Shown here: one piece after another, positions 10,176 through 20,200 of the stretch
Layout: each line of letters starts with the position of its first letter
How positions within the stretch are numbered: position 1 is the first letter of the stretch
DNA from: Septoria linicola
Lineage: Eukaryota; Ascomycota; Dothideomycetes; Mycosphaerellales; Mycosphaerellaceae
Assembly: GCA_024114885.1 (NCBI GenBank)
Contig: CP099421.1
Span: 1,302,001 to 1,366,000 of the forward strand
DNA: 64,000 nucleotides
Reading direction: 5' to 3'
Notes under the pieces: generated by a model
Databases searched by the model: none
What the model was told of the DNA's origin: nothing
The model's input: the letters and a program-made list of their open reading frames with translations, nothing else
Made by a program: the position numbers and the translations under genes

Positions 10176-12050
10176 CTATCTCTTGGTTACCTCATGCTCA
10201 ACATCAACATCCACACCCGTACTCGCCGCACTCTGCTCAAACACCAAGCCCTTCTCAAAATCTCCTCCACTTCCACCCCGTCCCTGCTCTCCATCCTCAT
10301 CCCCATCCTCCGGCGATCCATCTCTACACGCCCACTGATCAACATACCTCAAAACATCCCTCGACCAAATCCTATTCATAACCAGCAACCGAAACGGCAC
10401 CAACGCCGCAATAATCAACGGAAATGCCGGTCCCGCAATCGTGAGGGTCACAATAAATATAACCACCGCCATCACAATCTCAAACAACGTGTAAGCGTGC
10501 ACTGGCCACCAGCTTTTGATATTCTCTGGCAATGGCGGAAGGTCGGAAGGAGGTGTGATGGCCCATAGGGTGCGTTGGAGGATGGGATTGACGGAGAGAG
10601 ATTGCTGGCCCATGAAGAGGAAAAGACCTGCGAGGACGGATGTGGGTGTGAGACCGAGGACGAGTTGGAGGGGTGGAGCGATGAAAGCGAATATCGCTGC
10701 TGCATGGAGGAAGTGCGACCAGCGTTGCTCGTGGACGCGTTGCACGGGTTTGTAGATAATATGTTCGATGCCGTGTTTGTCAATGATGGATTCTTCGATG
10801 ATTTCGTTGGGGTCGTCGTGCATGAGACTTTCGGAGTGGAGAGGGGCTTGAGGGAGGAGCCCATTGGCGGGTGGTATGCCGAGGACTCCGCAGAGAGCGG
10901 TGGTGAGGCCGAGGAGGACAATGTCTTGTGCGTAGCCGGTGGGTTTGCGGATGCCGTAGCGTCGGATTGTGCAGATGATGCTGCTGATTTCGTGGTCGAA
11001 GAAGAAGAGGACTGTGATGATGAAGCCAGGGATCATGGCTGCGAAGACCCAGGGTGCTGGTAGACGCCAGAATTCGACGTAGAAGTTCTCGCGACCCGGT
11101 CGAGTTGGTCGAAAAGATTCGCTCGATGTGTACAGTGTATCTTTGTCAAGTGGTTTGAGCTCGCCGACGTAGGGCATGCCAATGAAGAAGATGATGCTGA
11201 TGGCTGCAGCGTATTCTCTCAAGCCCACACGGAAGTACTTGTGTATGATTGGAGGCCAATGTTCTGCAGTGCTCAAAAACAGCGCAAGCATGAATGTTCC
11301 AACAGCTCCGATGATAGCATAGAGAAACGCTGCTTGGTCGAGGCTCCCATGTGCTCGCTCGAGCTCTTGCACAGCCTTGTGGAAGTAGATGATACTATTC
11401 AGCAAGCTGAAAATTTCGCAACTGAACTCCGTCACGTAGAGCATAGTCCAGTCATGCGCATTCAACACTGCCAGGAGGATATGCATCCAACCAGAGTGAA
11501 TCAATGTCCAAGCCATGAACTGGAGAAAGTCCACTTCGAAGGTCTCCGAGCATAGCTTGTAGATGTTCTCTGCAAGTACCGTGAAAGGGCCAGTGATGCC
11601 GAGGATCACCAGAGGCTGGAGTGAAAATAGACTGAAGATAATTCCACACAGTCCTGTGCCGAAGACGATCTCGATCGTGCCCCAGTTTTGGCCTGTCCGT
11701 TGATAGAGATCAGAGGCGAAAGTTATGCCGGGTAGCAGGTTCGTGAAGAAAACATAGACTGCACTGGCGAGGACTAGCTGGTTGAAGATCTTCCAGTCTG
11801 ATGGCCATCTATTGATGTATTTCTTCGCGTCCTGCTGAAGGAGTCGGCCTGGTCGTAAGGTCCCATCCCGACGGAATACTGTTGCAAATTTAGCAGGCCA
11901 CGCCTTGCTCTTCTCTAAGCCTGGCATTCTGCGACGAGTTGGTCGCCTCACCGGGACGTCTGCCTTCTGTAGAACTAATCTGGTAGTAAGCAGAGTATCA
12001 GTGCGCGAGGCTGCGATCTGGCCATGCTTTCTATCTTGGTATCGCTGCAC
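10176..12050 (-). CDS. BOR1: HCO3-transporter-family anion exchanger, Bor1-like
   Basis: SLC4-type polytopic membrane transporter of the borate/bicarbonate family, 624 aa in one open exon. The family core starts at RPGRLLQQDAKKYINRWPSDW and is followed by about a dozen hydrophobic segments, including the conserved block FSLQPLVILGITGPF with the Gly-Pro of the first half-helix motif, and a second-half block WRLPAPWVFAAMIPGF. Yeast Bor1 exports boron and affects vacuolar sorting; that role is inferred here. The C-terminal ~50 residues are acidic/Gly-rich. The first Met is uncertain: MQRYQDRK at 12050 or MPGLEKSK at 11927 would both leave the membrane domain intact. Confidence 0.88.
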   Translation of the reverse strand: MQRYQDRKHGQIAASRTDTLLTTRLVLQKADVPVRRPTRRRMPGLEKSKAWPAKFATVFRRDGTLRPGRLLQQDAKKYINRWPSDWKIFNQLVLASAVYVFFTNLLPGITFASDLYQRTGQNWGTIEIVFGTGLCGIIFSLFSLQPLVILGITGPFTVLAENIYKLCSETFEVDFLQFMAWTLIHSGWMHILLAVLNAHDWTMLYVTEFSCEIFSLLNSIIYFHKAVQELERAHGSLDQAAFLYAIIGAVGTFMLALFLSTAEHWPPIIHKYFRVGLREYAAAISIIFFIGMPYVGELKPLDKDTLYTSSESFRPTRPGRENFYVEFWRLPAPWVFAAMIPGFIITVLFFFDHEISSIICTIRRYGIRKPTGYAQDIVLLGLTTALCGVLGIPPANGLLPQAPLHSESLMHDDPNEIIEESIIDKHGIEHIIYKPVQRVHEQRWSHFLHAAAIFAFIAPPLQLVLGLTPTSVLAGLFLFMGQQSLSVNPILQRTLWAITPPSDLPPLPENIKSWWPVHAYTLFEIVMAVVIFIVTLTIAGPAFPLIIAALVPFRLLVMNRIWSRDVLRYVDQWACRDGSPEDGDEDGEQGRGGSGGDFEKGLVFEQSAASTGVDVDVEHEVTKR

Positions 12051-12481
12051 CGCGCCACTGCGATAGTGACAGAGAAAAGTATCGACGCCTACGTCTTGTC
12101 ACGCATACTTGGCAAAGCGCAAGTCCTACTCTGATGCAGCGATTGAGCACGTGGTGAGTCAAGCTTCTTGTCCAAGATTTCGTTGCGTCAAAGGCAGCGA
12201 ATTGAGTTCAACACCTTGACGAGAAGCACTTGGCGCAGAAATAACCTCAGGCACATGGTTCACTGAAGTGAAAGGTGGAAGCATAGCACAACAAGACAGG
12301 CAAGGGGTATTCTGCGGAACACGAAAGCGCCTAGATATGCATACAGCAGAGCCTTCCTTGAGCTCGATAGTCCTACAGCCTTGCGCCAAGCAATGCCGCT
12401 AAAAGCAACGAACCGAACCATGCTCGTCAATTCATATTGTCATCTCACTCTTTCATTGTTAAGTGTCATTTCATGCCACAT
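12051..12481. other. Intergenic region between the BOR1 start and the BLM10 stop
   Basis: Both neighbours run leftwards, so this holds the BOR1 promoter and the BLM10 3' region. I see no gene or repeat in it; the minus-strand frame at 12159-12389 has no recognisable features. Confidence 0.5.
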
Positions 12482-15400
12482 CTAGGCAAAGTAGCTCTTC
12501 CACAACACGCCTTCCAGATCATCAAGTTGCTCTGCGTTGAAAGCCTGTGCACGAGTTAGTCTGGCGAGAATCACATAAGCCGGCGGAAAAGCACTCACCT
12601 TGACATCGACGTGCCATGTATCCTGTCTGGTCTTCTTGAAATCACTCAATACTGTTTTGACACTCTTGCCGACCATGCCGGGGTCGTTGGACGCGCGTCC
12701 AGCAAGAGTAGCCAGCACTTCGGGCAGCCACTCCGGCGGCGGAGAAGTGTAAGGGAATGCTTGTACAAGCGCACCGAGGCCGAGCACAGCTGCGTGTCGG
12801 GTGAGAACAAGTTTGTTCTGCTCTTGAGTAGGAGTGCTGGTGCCTTCGGCACGTGCAAGACCGCCCTTTGGCTTCTTCGGCAACGGGTTCTTGATCAAGA
12901 GGTTGGTGAAGTGCTTCTTCAGCTCGGTAATCTTGTTGCTGCGGTACTCGGCCGGAGAGCAGCGGACCATTCCACCGAGGGTGGCTGCTGCGCCGAGGCG
13001 GACTTCCAGCTGCACATCGTGCAACATCTCGCGCACGCACTTGAAGAGAGCCTCACCTTCCTTGGCGTCCATCAAGAACAAATTGCGGAAGTAGATCACC
13101 TGGATGATGATGAGCACACGAAGTCGTTGATGCCAGGAAAATGAGCTCTGGGCAATCTTGACCAGGGACGCGACGAAAGGCACATCCTCGCCTGGGCGGT
13201 GTGGAATGTTTGGCAGGTGCCGGAAGACGTGGTATGCCAGCGCCTGCAGCTCAGGATCTTCCTTGATGTCCATCATGTGCAGAAGCTGAGCCATAAAGTC
13301 ACCGGGGAAGAATGGCACTAACATTGTGGAGTCGTATGAGCCCAGAGAGCCGTCAAGCCACAACAATACTGTCTTGCTTGCCTGTGTGTATGAAGTCGGG
13401 GTCTGTGTGCCGACCGGGCGTTCCTGCCTCCATTTCTCGAGGCGGCCGAAAACGTCCTTGATGATACCACTGTACTCTCCCGTGGGCTGATAAGGTCTGC
13501 TGCCGATCGACGATGCAGCCTTTTGGGCCTCGAGTAGTTCTGGTACATTCTTGTAGGACTCGTGATAACGACTGCGGAAGATGGTGGAAAGAGTTCCGCC
13601 CATCACTTCTCTGACGCTCTTGTATGGATGATCGAGATGCTCTAGAAAGTTTTCGATGATCGGACGATGCAACTGAAAGTGCCAGCCACATGCCCCAGCG
13701 ACAAGCTGCAGCAAGGTAATCTTTGAGCTTTCTTTGAAGGCAGCACTGGTGTCCATGTCAAGGCGGAATCCAGCCAACCAGTCGATCAGTGGCCAAGCAC
13801 GTCGAGGATCCTTTCCGCCTACAATCAGCGTGACGAAAGTCGACCAGTACGAGATGTTCTCCGGTGTCAGACCATCTGTGAAGATGCGGCGCACGATTGG
13901 AAAGGCAAAATCCCAGATCTTGGTCCTCAGATCGTGCTCAAAGTCCTCAGAGCTGCTGAGCATAGCTCCAATGATCTCCGACATGGCACGATGCTGGTGC
14001 TTGTCGCTGCCGTCGCCGTACACCGCTTGCGTGAGATCTTTGAAGTCCTCCCAGGTTGCTTGAGTCAGTCCATCCGCCATCAGGTCCATGGCGTACGCAA
14101 CAATCATGGAGTACGACATGCGGAATCTATCAGCATTGTCACGCGGCTCCTGCTTCATGTAGCCAAAGTACGTCGACAACCAGTGTCGGTCGATGAATGA
14201 GCCCATCTTTGCACGCACTTTCTGCTCGATCGCATCATATTCCAGCTGACTTGGTCCTGTACGGAAAGCGCGCACAGTCTTCTGCCAGACAAGCCAACCT
14301 GGATAGTCTGCATCAATGTAGGCATCAGCCTCTGGCTTCGCGAAAGAAGCAAGGTAGCGCTGAGTCCACGTCGGATCATCACGCTCAGTGGGTACTAGTA
14401 TCTCGTCCGGATCTTTCTGTTCATCGAGCAGATAGTTCTCATATTTGTGACCCACAAGTGCTCGTGTTTGTGCCAGGCTGAAGATGGCGTTCAAGCTTGT
14501 GCCGTACAGTGTGCGCAGTTGCGGATGTGGGTCTATCACACCTTTGACCACCAGCTCCAGCATGTCGTCAGATGCAATAGTCTCGAAACGATAATCGAGA
14601 CCAATCGCCATCACGGCCGTCCTACTAGCCTTCTTCCAGTGACTGTTACGCACGCTCTCGATGAGTTCACGTGCCATCTCGGACTTGCGCTTCTCCACAA
14701 CAGCGCGTCTGCTCTTGACCTTCTCCTTTTTGGATGGGATCAGAGCGTGCGCATCCTCAATTGTGCGTGCGATAGTGAGGCCTGCGGAGTTTTGGTTGTC
14801 AGGCCATATGTCCTGTAGAGTAGACTCATCCAGGATCACCATACGGTCCATGGCTTTGGTCATGTCTTGAATCGTAAAGCTGGACTGTCCGACCAACTTC
14901 TGAATGCTCGGCCTATCGGCCTCAGACACCTGAATGAACAACCTAATCATGCGAGGTGCAAATGCCCAGTTTCGTCCGATGGGCTTTGCGAGACTGCCGA
15001 ACAAAAGAGTGAAGACAGCACCCTTGATCTTCGGATGATCGCCAGCCTTCAGTGCACGCTCGAGAGCATCAAGAAGCGGTGGGATGATGAGTGGCTTCGC
15101 GCCGACGATGCTCTTCATTGCCTGCTCGCCAGCAGATTGTGCCGTGCGACGAATATCAGTGTAGACCGAAGTGCTCGAGTGTGCTAGGTCGAGAAGGAGT
15201 GTCTTGTCCAGATCCGATGCAGCTCGTGGGTGCTCATTGAATCGCAGCCTCTGGAAATGGTAGAGATTGGCTCGGCGCACGAGCAGAGGACGTGGGTATT
15301 GCTTCCTCGTTCCAGAGAACTTGAACGGGTGTACGTCAGCGCTCAGTAATCTGGTAAGTCTGTCGAGCACATGCGCTGATCGTTCAATTCCGATGTCCAC

Positions 15401-18400
15401 GAACCACGAGCGGTAGGCGGTGTACAAGGCGTTGAAACATGGCACATCATCCTCCTGGTTCTTGATAAGGAATTCATGCACCTTATGTAACGTCTCACCA
15501 GCAATCTTACGCAACTGGTGGACAGTCTCGTACTGTGCACTGTGTATGTCGAGCGGATAGCCGGTTGGATATTGGAAAGAACGTTTCACCTGTTCGTCTT
15601 CTGGCACACTGAGGTCGGCGCTGCCCTCGAGGCAGGCAGTGTCTGGCATTGCCTCTTCAAGTGTCAAGTTGTCGTCGGTGCTGGCAGGGCTAGCATTGAC
15701 ATAGACATAAGGTGTCACAGTGCCGTCATCCGATCGGAACAGTCGAGACATGCCACTGATCACCAATCTCAAGAGCACCAGATTGCGGGATACTTCATCA
15801 GACCAGTCCTTGCCCGTGCCATCGCGCTTGACAGGAGCAGTGTCAGATATCAAGCCTTTCAGCGCATCGAGCGCGCGACCTCCCTGAGCCTCGAAAACAC
15901 GCACAGCGAATTCGATTTCTTCTTGAGTAGGCACGTGCCATTGGATATCGACATCTGATGGATCTGTAATCTTGCCCCAGCTGTCTGGAGTAAGCCCCTT
16001 GTCCACGTCTGCTTTGTTGAACAAGTCGAAGTCTGTTGTGTATGTCACGGTCAGGTTGAGCAGCAGATGGTGCACGAAATTCGAAACATGGACGAGCGGA
16101 ATGCCCTTGCAAGTGTCTTGCATGAACATAGCAATATCGAAAAGCTCATCCTTGAAGTCAAGCACATCTCCTCCGACGTGAACTACGCACATGCTCAGAA
16201 GAGACACATGCCAGACAAGCGCGCGATCGCGTGGCAGAATTTCACTTCCAACTGTGCGTGTAGAGCCAGCGCCGTTGTCGCTGATTTCTGACCGAATGCT
16301 CGAGATCAGGTCTGGAAGCAGTCTGTGCAGAGCCTTCTTGGGCGAGATCTTGACAAGCGCGTTGCAGATGAAGGCCATCGCATCGCGAGCTTGGTGCACG
16401 ACATGGTTCGAGACGAAGCGGGCGATTTGCTCGAGCGCGATGTCGTAGAGCTCTGGGCTCAGACTGGCCAGGAGCGGGCTGAATGTTGCAGGAAGAGTGT
16501 TCACGACATTCTCTTCGGGGCTGCCACTCTTAACTCGCGCAGCGTCTGGAAGGTTCTGCAGTAGTGTGAACACGCGTCCGAGGAAGCTGATCAAAAACTC
16601 AGCGAAGCCAGCTGTAGATGACTTGAGGATAAGCTCCTCGTCTTCATCGCTCAGTTCGCTCGTGTAGTCGACGTCGAGAAGTGGGCCAGCCTCCTCGAAT
16701 CGTGCGACTTGACCAGTGATCCACTCCACTGCAATGCCAGTTCCCGACCCAGAAGGTGGCGGAGAGCCGCTGTCGACCATCTCATAGTCTCCATTCAGCT
16801 CGCTCTTGACTCTTTGGCTCTCCTTGGTCAAGTCGTAGAGTGGGATGTTGTAGCAGACCGATTGAATGAAGGCAAGACTGTGCATAGTCTTGTCCAGATC
16901 GTTGGCATCGACACCTGGAAGTGCCAAGCCAAGCAGCGTTGTAAGGTGGCAGCGGAAGCCTTTTGTTCTGGCGATGATTCTGCTAAGCATCTGCAGGGCA
17001 CGGATCGACGATATCGTTCTGTGCACTTCGACCAAGCCTTGCATGGCTGGGTAGATGCGCTGCAACGCACCAGGTAGAATGAGCGTTGGCTCCAGGAACG
17101 CCAAACTCTGTAGTGTGTTCAAAGAATAATTCATAGCTGTCCCGCTTTTGGCATAGATACCCATGAAGACAACGTCTCGCAGGCTTAGTACGAAACGACG
17201 TTTCACTTCCTCGTTCAGCTTACGATCTTCCGGGATTTCGTACTCGCCGCTCTGTTCTCTGTTCCAGCGCATAACGAAGAAATCCGCCAGGTAGTACACA
17301 AGCTGTGCCAACGGCTTCGTCCAGCCACCAGCATTCGAAGGATGGAAGAAGGTCTCAATGCCCTGAATGACAGCCTCGAGTCGGTGGAGCACCGATTTGC
17401 CATTGTCCGCCGCCAAACATTGTGGAGACAAGGACATGACGATCCATCTGGCGATGCTGTGCGAGACCGGGTGCTTTCTGGGGTCGCGGTCGAGGTAGAT
17501 ACCTACACCAGCGGCGAGGTCGACCGTTGGGCTATACGGAGTGGTGGCCTGACCTACCGGGATCTCCAGAAGTCTAAGAATGGCTGTGAACACAATTGAG
17601 GACTGCTCCTCTGTGAAGATACCACTCGCGCCAAAAGGAATGTGCTCTGCACCAAGACAGTCTCGAGCTTGCCTTGAGAAAATGTCCAGCATGCGCATGT
17701 CTGTTGTCATCGATCGCCCAATTGTTGACCAGAGGTGGAAGAACGTGGGCAGGTAGTACTGCGGATGCAGCTTGGGGTCGTCGGCCGGTGGTGCTGCCGT
17801 TGGAAGCATCAGATTGATCAGGCCAAACACCACAAAAGCCTGCTCCGAAAACGACATGCTGTAGTATGGCAAGATCTCCTCTAGCATAGCCGGGATCTCT
17901 TTTGGGTCGAAGAAGAGCTGTGCAAATGTGCAGAGCTTCGTCAGAGTGCGAATGTTCCTCTTTGAGCTGTATGTGTTTTGCGTGCTGCTCTCTGAGGGGA
18001 GCACGAAGACCTTGATCTCCTTGTACAGTGGACGCCAGTCCAATATGAGGTCCTTGCCGGGTCGAAGATAGTGCTTGCGCTTAGTCAGGACCATAAACAT
18101 GCTAGCGAAGCGCTCCGACACTCCATACTCCAACCCTGGGGCAAGGGCAAGCTCGTAGTAGAGCTTCACGAGCTTCGTTCGTTGTACTTTGGTCAGGTCG
18201 AACTTGAGACTCATCCAGCCTCGAATCTCTTTCGTCCAGTGCACAGCGCCCGGCACGAAGTCACCCGATGCCACAGCAATGTAGAGGTGCTTCAGCATCT
18301 CATCCAGATCTTGCTCCCGCTGCTCTCGCGGCTCCGTATCATACGGCAGGTACTTCTGATATGGAAACACCCGAGGCCGAGTTCGACCCAGCCGCTCGAT

Positions 18401-18574
18401 GTCCTCGCCATCATCGTTGCCTTTTATGCTGACACGATTACCGACACCGGGTGATGTGGCTCGCGAGTCTTCTTCAGCGGATGCATAGAGGCCATTTCCG
18501 TTACGGTCGTGTTGGTGATGGCCTTCGTCGATGAGGTCTGACACGCGATCATGTGCGGCGCCGCCGTCGGTCAT
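12482..18574 (-). CDS. BLM10: Proteasome activator Blm10/PA200
   Basis: Giant HEAT-repeat protein that caps the 20S proteasome in nucleus and cytosol, about 2010 aa. I start at MTDGGAAHDR (18574) rather than at the in-frame Met at 18784, because the extension is Ser/Pro-rich and unlike the family. The N-terminal Blm10 block (YLPYDTEPREQREQDLDEMLKHLY) and mid-region helical repeats are continuous over 6 kb. The last 54 nt of apparent reading frame before the tail (12545-12598) form a perfect intron with GTGAGT, a CTAAC branch site and CAG, so the final exon is 12544-12482 and the protein ends LWKSYFA. The C-terminal three residues YFA take the place of the HbYX gate-opening motif. It is divergent from PSF3. 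Confidence 0.93.
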   Translation of the reverse strand: MTDGGAAHDRVSDLIDEGHHQHDRNGNGLYASAEEDSRATSPGVGNRVSIKGNDDGEDIERLGRTRPRVFPYQKYLPYDTEPREQREQDLDEMLKHLYIAVASGDFVPGAVHWTKEIRGWMSLKFDLTKVQRTKLVKLYYELALAPGLEYGVSERFASMFMVLTKRKHYLRPGKDLILDWRPLYKEIKVFVLPSESSTQNTYSSKRNIRTLTKLCTFAQLFFDPKEIPAMLEEILPYYSMSFSEQAFVVFGLINLMLPTAAPPADDPKLHPQYYLPTFFHLWSTIGRSMTTDMRMLDIFSRQARDCLGAEHIPFGASGIFTEEQSSIVFTAILRLLEIPVGQATTPYSPTVDLAAGVGIYLDRDPRKHPVSHSIARWIVMSLSPQCLAADNGKSVLHRLEAVIQGIETFFHPSNAGGWTKPLAQLVYYLADFFVMRWNREQSGEYEIPEDRKLNEEVKRRFVLSLRDVVFMGIYAKSGTAMNYSLNTLQSLAFLEPTLILPGALQRIYPAMQGLVEVHRTISSIRALQMLSRIIARTKGFRCHLTTLLGLALPGVDANDLDKTMHSLAFIQSVCYNIPLYDLTKESQRVKSELNGDYEMVDSGSPPPSGSGTGIAVEWITGQVARFEEAGPLLDVDYTSELSDEDEELILKSSTAGFAEFLISFLGRVFTLLQNLPDAARVKSGSPEENVVNTLPATFSPLLASLSPELYDIALEQIARFVSNHVVHQARDAMAFICNALVKISPKKALHRLLPDLISSIRSEISDNGAGSTRTVGSEILPRDRALVWHVSLLSMCVVHVGGDVLDFKDELFDIAMFMQDTCKGIPLVHVSNFVHHLLLNLTVTYTTDFDLFNKADVDKGLTPDSWGKITDPSDVDIQWHVPTQEEIEFAVRVFEAQGGRALDALKGLISDTAPVKRDGTGKDWSDEVSRNLVLLRLVISGMSRLFRSDDGTVTPYVYVNASPASTDDNLTLEEAMPDTACLEGSADLSVPEDEQVKRSFQYPTGYPLDIHSAQYETVHQLRKIAGETLHKVHEFLIKNQEDDVPCFNALYTAYRSWFVDIGIERSAHVLDRLTRLLSADVHPFKFSGTRKQYPRPLLVRRANLYHFQRLRFNEHPRAASDLDKTLLLDLAHSSTSVYTDIRRTAQSAGEQAMKSIVGAKPLIIPPLLDALERALKAGDHPKIKGAVFTLLFGSLAKPIGRNWAFAPRMIRLFIQVSEADRPSIQKLVGQSSFTIQDMTKAMDRMVILDESTLQDIWPDNQNSAGLTIARTIEDAHALIPSKKEKVKSRRAVVEKRKSEMARELIESVRNSHWKKASRTAVMAIGLDYRFETIASDDMLELVVKGVIDPHPQLRTLYGTSLNAIFSLAQTRALVGHKYENYLLDEQKDPDEILVPTERDDPTWTQRYLASFAKPEADAYIDADYPGWLVWQKTVRAFRTGPSQLEYDAIEQKVRAKMGSFIDRHWLSTYFGYMKQEPRDNADRFRMSYSMIVAYAMDLMADGLTQATWEDFKDLTQAVYGDGSDKHQHRAMSEIIGAMLSSSEDFEHDLRTKIWDFAFPIVRRIFTDGLTPENISYWSTFVTLIVGGKDPRRAWPLIDWLAGFRLDMDTSAAFKESSKITLLQLVAGACGWHFQLHRPIIENFLEHLDHPYKSVREVMGGTLSTIFRSRYHESYKNVPELLEAQKAASSIGSRPYQPTGEYSGIIKDVFGRLEKWRQERPVGTQTPTSYTQASKTVLLWLDGSLGSYDSTMLVPFFPGDFMAQLLHMMDIKEDPELQALAYHVFRHLPNIPHRPGEDVPFVASLVKIAQSSFSWHQRLRVLIIIQVIYFRNLFLMDAKEGEALFKCVREMLHDVQLEVRLGAAATLGGMVRCSPAEYRSNKITELKKHFTNLLIKNPLPKKPKGGLARAEGTSTPTQEQNKLVLTRHAAVLGLGALVQAFPYTSPPPEWLPEVLATLAGRASNDPGMVGKSVKTVLSDFKKTRQDTWHVDVKVSAFPPAYVILARLTRAQAFNAEQLDDLEGVLWKSYFA

Positions 18575-19472
18575 GATTGAGAAAGTGTGATCGAGTCTGA
18601 GACCCGGCGGCTCATTGGAGGCGTTGGATAGTCGTGTTTTCGATCGATGTGGTCGACTTGGTGTGATAAGCGGCGATCTGGGTTGTTTTGTGGTGGAAGT
18701 GAAGCTCTCACACGACACCAAGGTGCAGCCGGATCGGCTACTGCAGAGAGGCGCGAGAGTTGAGGTGGAGCTGTCTGGTGGCACAACAGACTCGTCTCGT
18801 GTTTCGGTTGGGCAGTTGTTGCCGTCGTGGAAGAATATGGCCAGCTGCAGCGGGAGGCGAGAAGATGAGAATGGGTCTGTTGGGATGCAGCAAAGGGCAA
18901 GTCGTGTAAGTGGTCAATCGTCTGCTGTTGTCTCGCTGGAACTGGTTAACTAGTTAGTTAGTTACTCGTCACAAAGCAGCAGCCAAGCAACAGTCAGCGG
19001 CCGGGAAGAGTCGAGCTTGGGCCAACAGTTGTTTCGAGCGAGAAACACCTTCACACTCCACGATGAACAGTGTTGGAAATTGACGAGAAGGTGTTGCAGG
19101 GGATTGTATGTGAAGACGATGAGCTGTGCTAGATTGAAGCTGCGCTGACCAGGCTGATGAGACCGGTCTGCAGCACCGCTTTGTACTGGCCATTTCAGGC
19201 AAACTACAGCTACGCAAGCCGACGGTCGCCTCCTCCTCTCAGATCTGCTAGGCGTCTGCATCTGATACACGCCCCAAGAACACCGGCGAACACTTCCCAA
19301 CGCGCCGACTTATGCGTCACGTGGAGTAGTTCTCTCTACATGACGAAGACGACTTTTACGAGAGTTGCCACGAGACCGACCTTGCCACCTTGACGCGTCC
19401 TCGACGCGTCTTCCCAGCCAAGACCGCAGACAGAATCAGTCTAGGACTACTTCAACTCGTGACACCTTCGCG
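18575..19472. promoter_or_regulatory. Divergent promoter region of BLM10 and PSF3
   Basis: About 900 bp separate the two start codons. At 18945-18966 it carries GTTAACTAGTTAGTTAGTTA, a run of TTAG/TAGT units that is also found in the RTT103/CLC1 divergent promoter. I see no TATA box close to either start and no gene. The in-frame extension of BLM10 to 18784 is treated as 5' leader. Confidence 0.5.
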
Positions 19473-20124
19473 ATGTCGACTTACTACTCTCCATTTGCCA
19501 TCCTCACCGATTCTCAGAAAGCACCTTGCGTCTTCGAGCTTGCTGCTCCCCTACTGGCGCCTCTCAACAGTGGCAATCCGGTCGAGCAAGGCACCAGAGT
19601 CGATCTTCCCTTATGGCTTGCTAGCATTCTAACCTCATCAGAGCCCGCCGGCCCAGGGAATGGCTACATTTGCTTGATTGAATTGCCCGCGTCCATGGGC
19701 AAGAAGGTCGTTAGTGCCCTAAGGGCAGATCCAAAATCCGTTGAATTAAGGCAGCAAGCGGCATTTTGGTTCGGGATGAGCGAACACATGATGATTTTGT
19801 TGGAAGACGAGGCTGTCCAAGAAGTCATCATTGATGTGAGTATTGATACGCTTCTGAGCAGCGTGGTGACTTCACTAATCAGCAATCACAGTCATTCAAG
19901 CAACGCGCGCTCGAAATCGCAGACAAGGCACAGAACAGCCGATCTGTGCAGCATGGCAGTGGCGGGGACGAGTTCATGAATGGGCTTGATCAGACAGAGC
20001 GACAGTGTTGGTACCTCAAGCATATTCTCACGGCTCATGCTAACATTGTGCAGTGTTCCGTGCTGCCCATGATGGTAGCAAAGCGGTCAAGAATTGGTTC
20101 GATGTTGCTTCGCACAGGACTTGA
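19473..20124 (+). CDS. PSF3: GINS DNA replication complex subunit Psf3
   Basis: Small subunit of the GINS complex, which with Cdc45 and Mcm2-7 forms the CMG replicative helicase. Exons 19473-19835, 19892-20006 and 20054-20124 give 182 aa. The protein begins YYSPFAILTDSQKAPCVFEL, then has LPLWLA, LRADPKSVELR and FKQRALEIADKAQN, and ends with LFRAAHDGSKAVKNWF, all in the order expected for Psf3. The second intron has a GTTGGT donor, weaker than the window's usual GTGAGT/GTAAGT, but it is the only junction I found that restores RQ-LFRAAHD. The gene converges on the truncated OPT transporter 76 bp away. Confidence 0.9.
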
Positions 20125-20200
20125 ACAGAGCAGGCTCGTAGTTCTCTTATTCACCCAGTGCACAGGTCCTCACAGCTGCTTGCACTTTCGGCACACGGAC

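Noticed and set aside
10472..11063. Acidic plus-strand frame (162 codons) opposite BOR1
   Set aside because: It is the antisense shadow of the transporter's membrane segments and loops.
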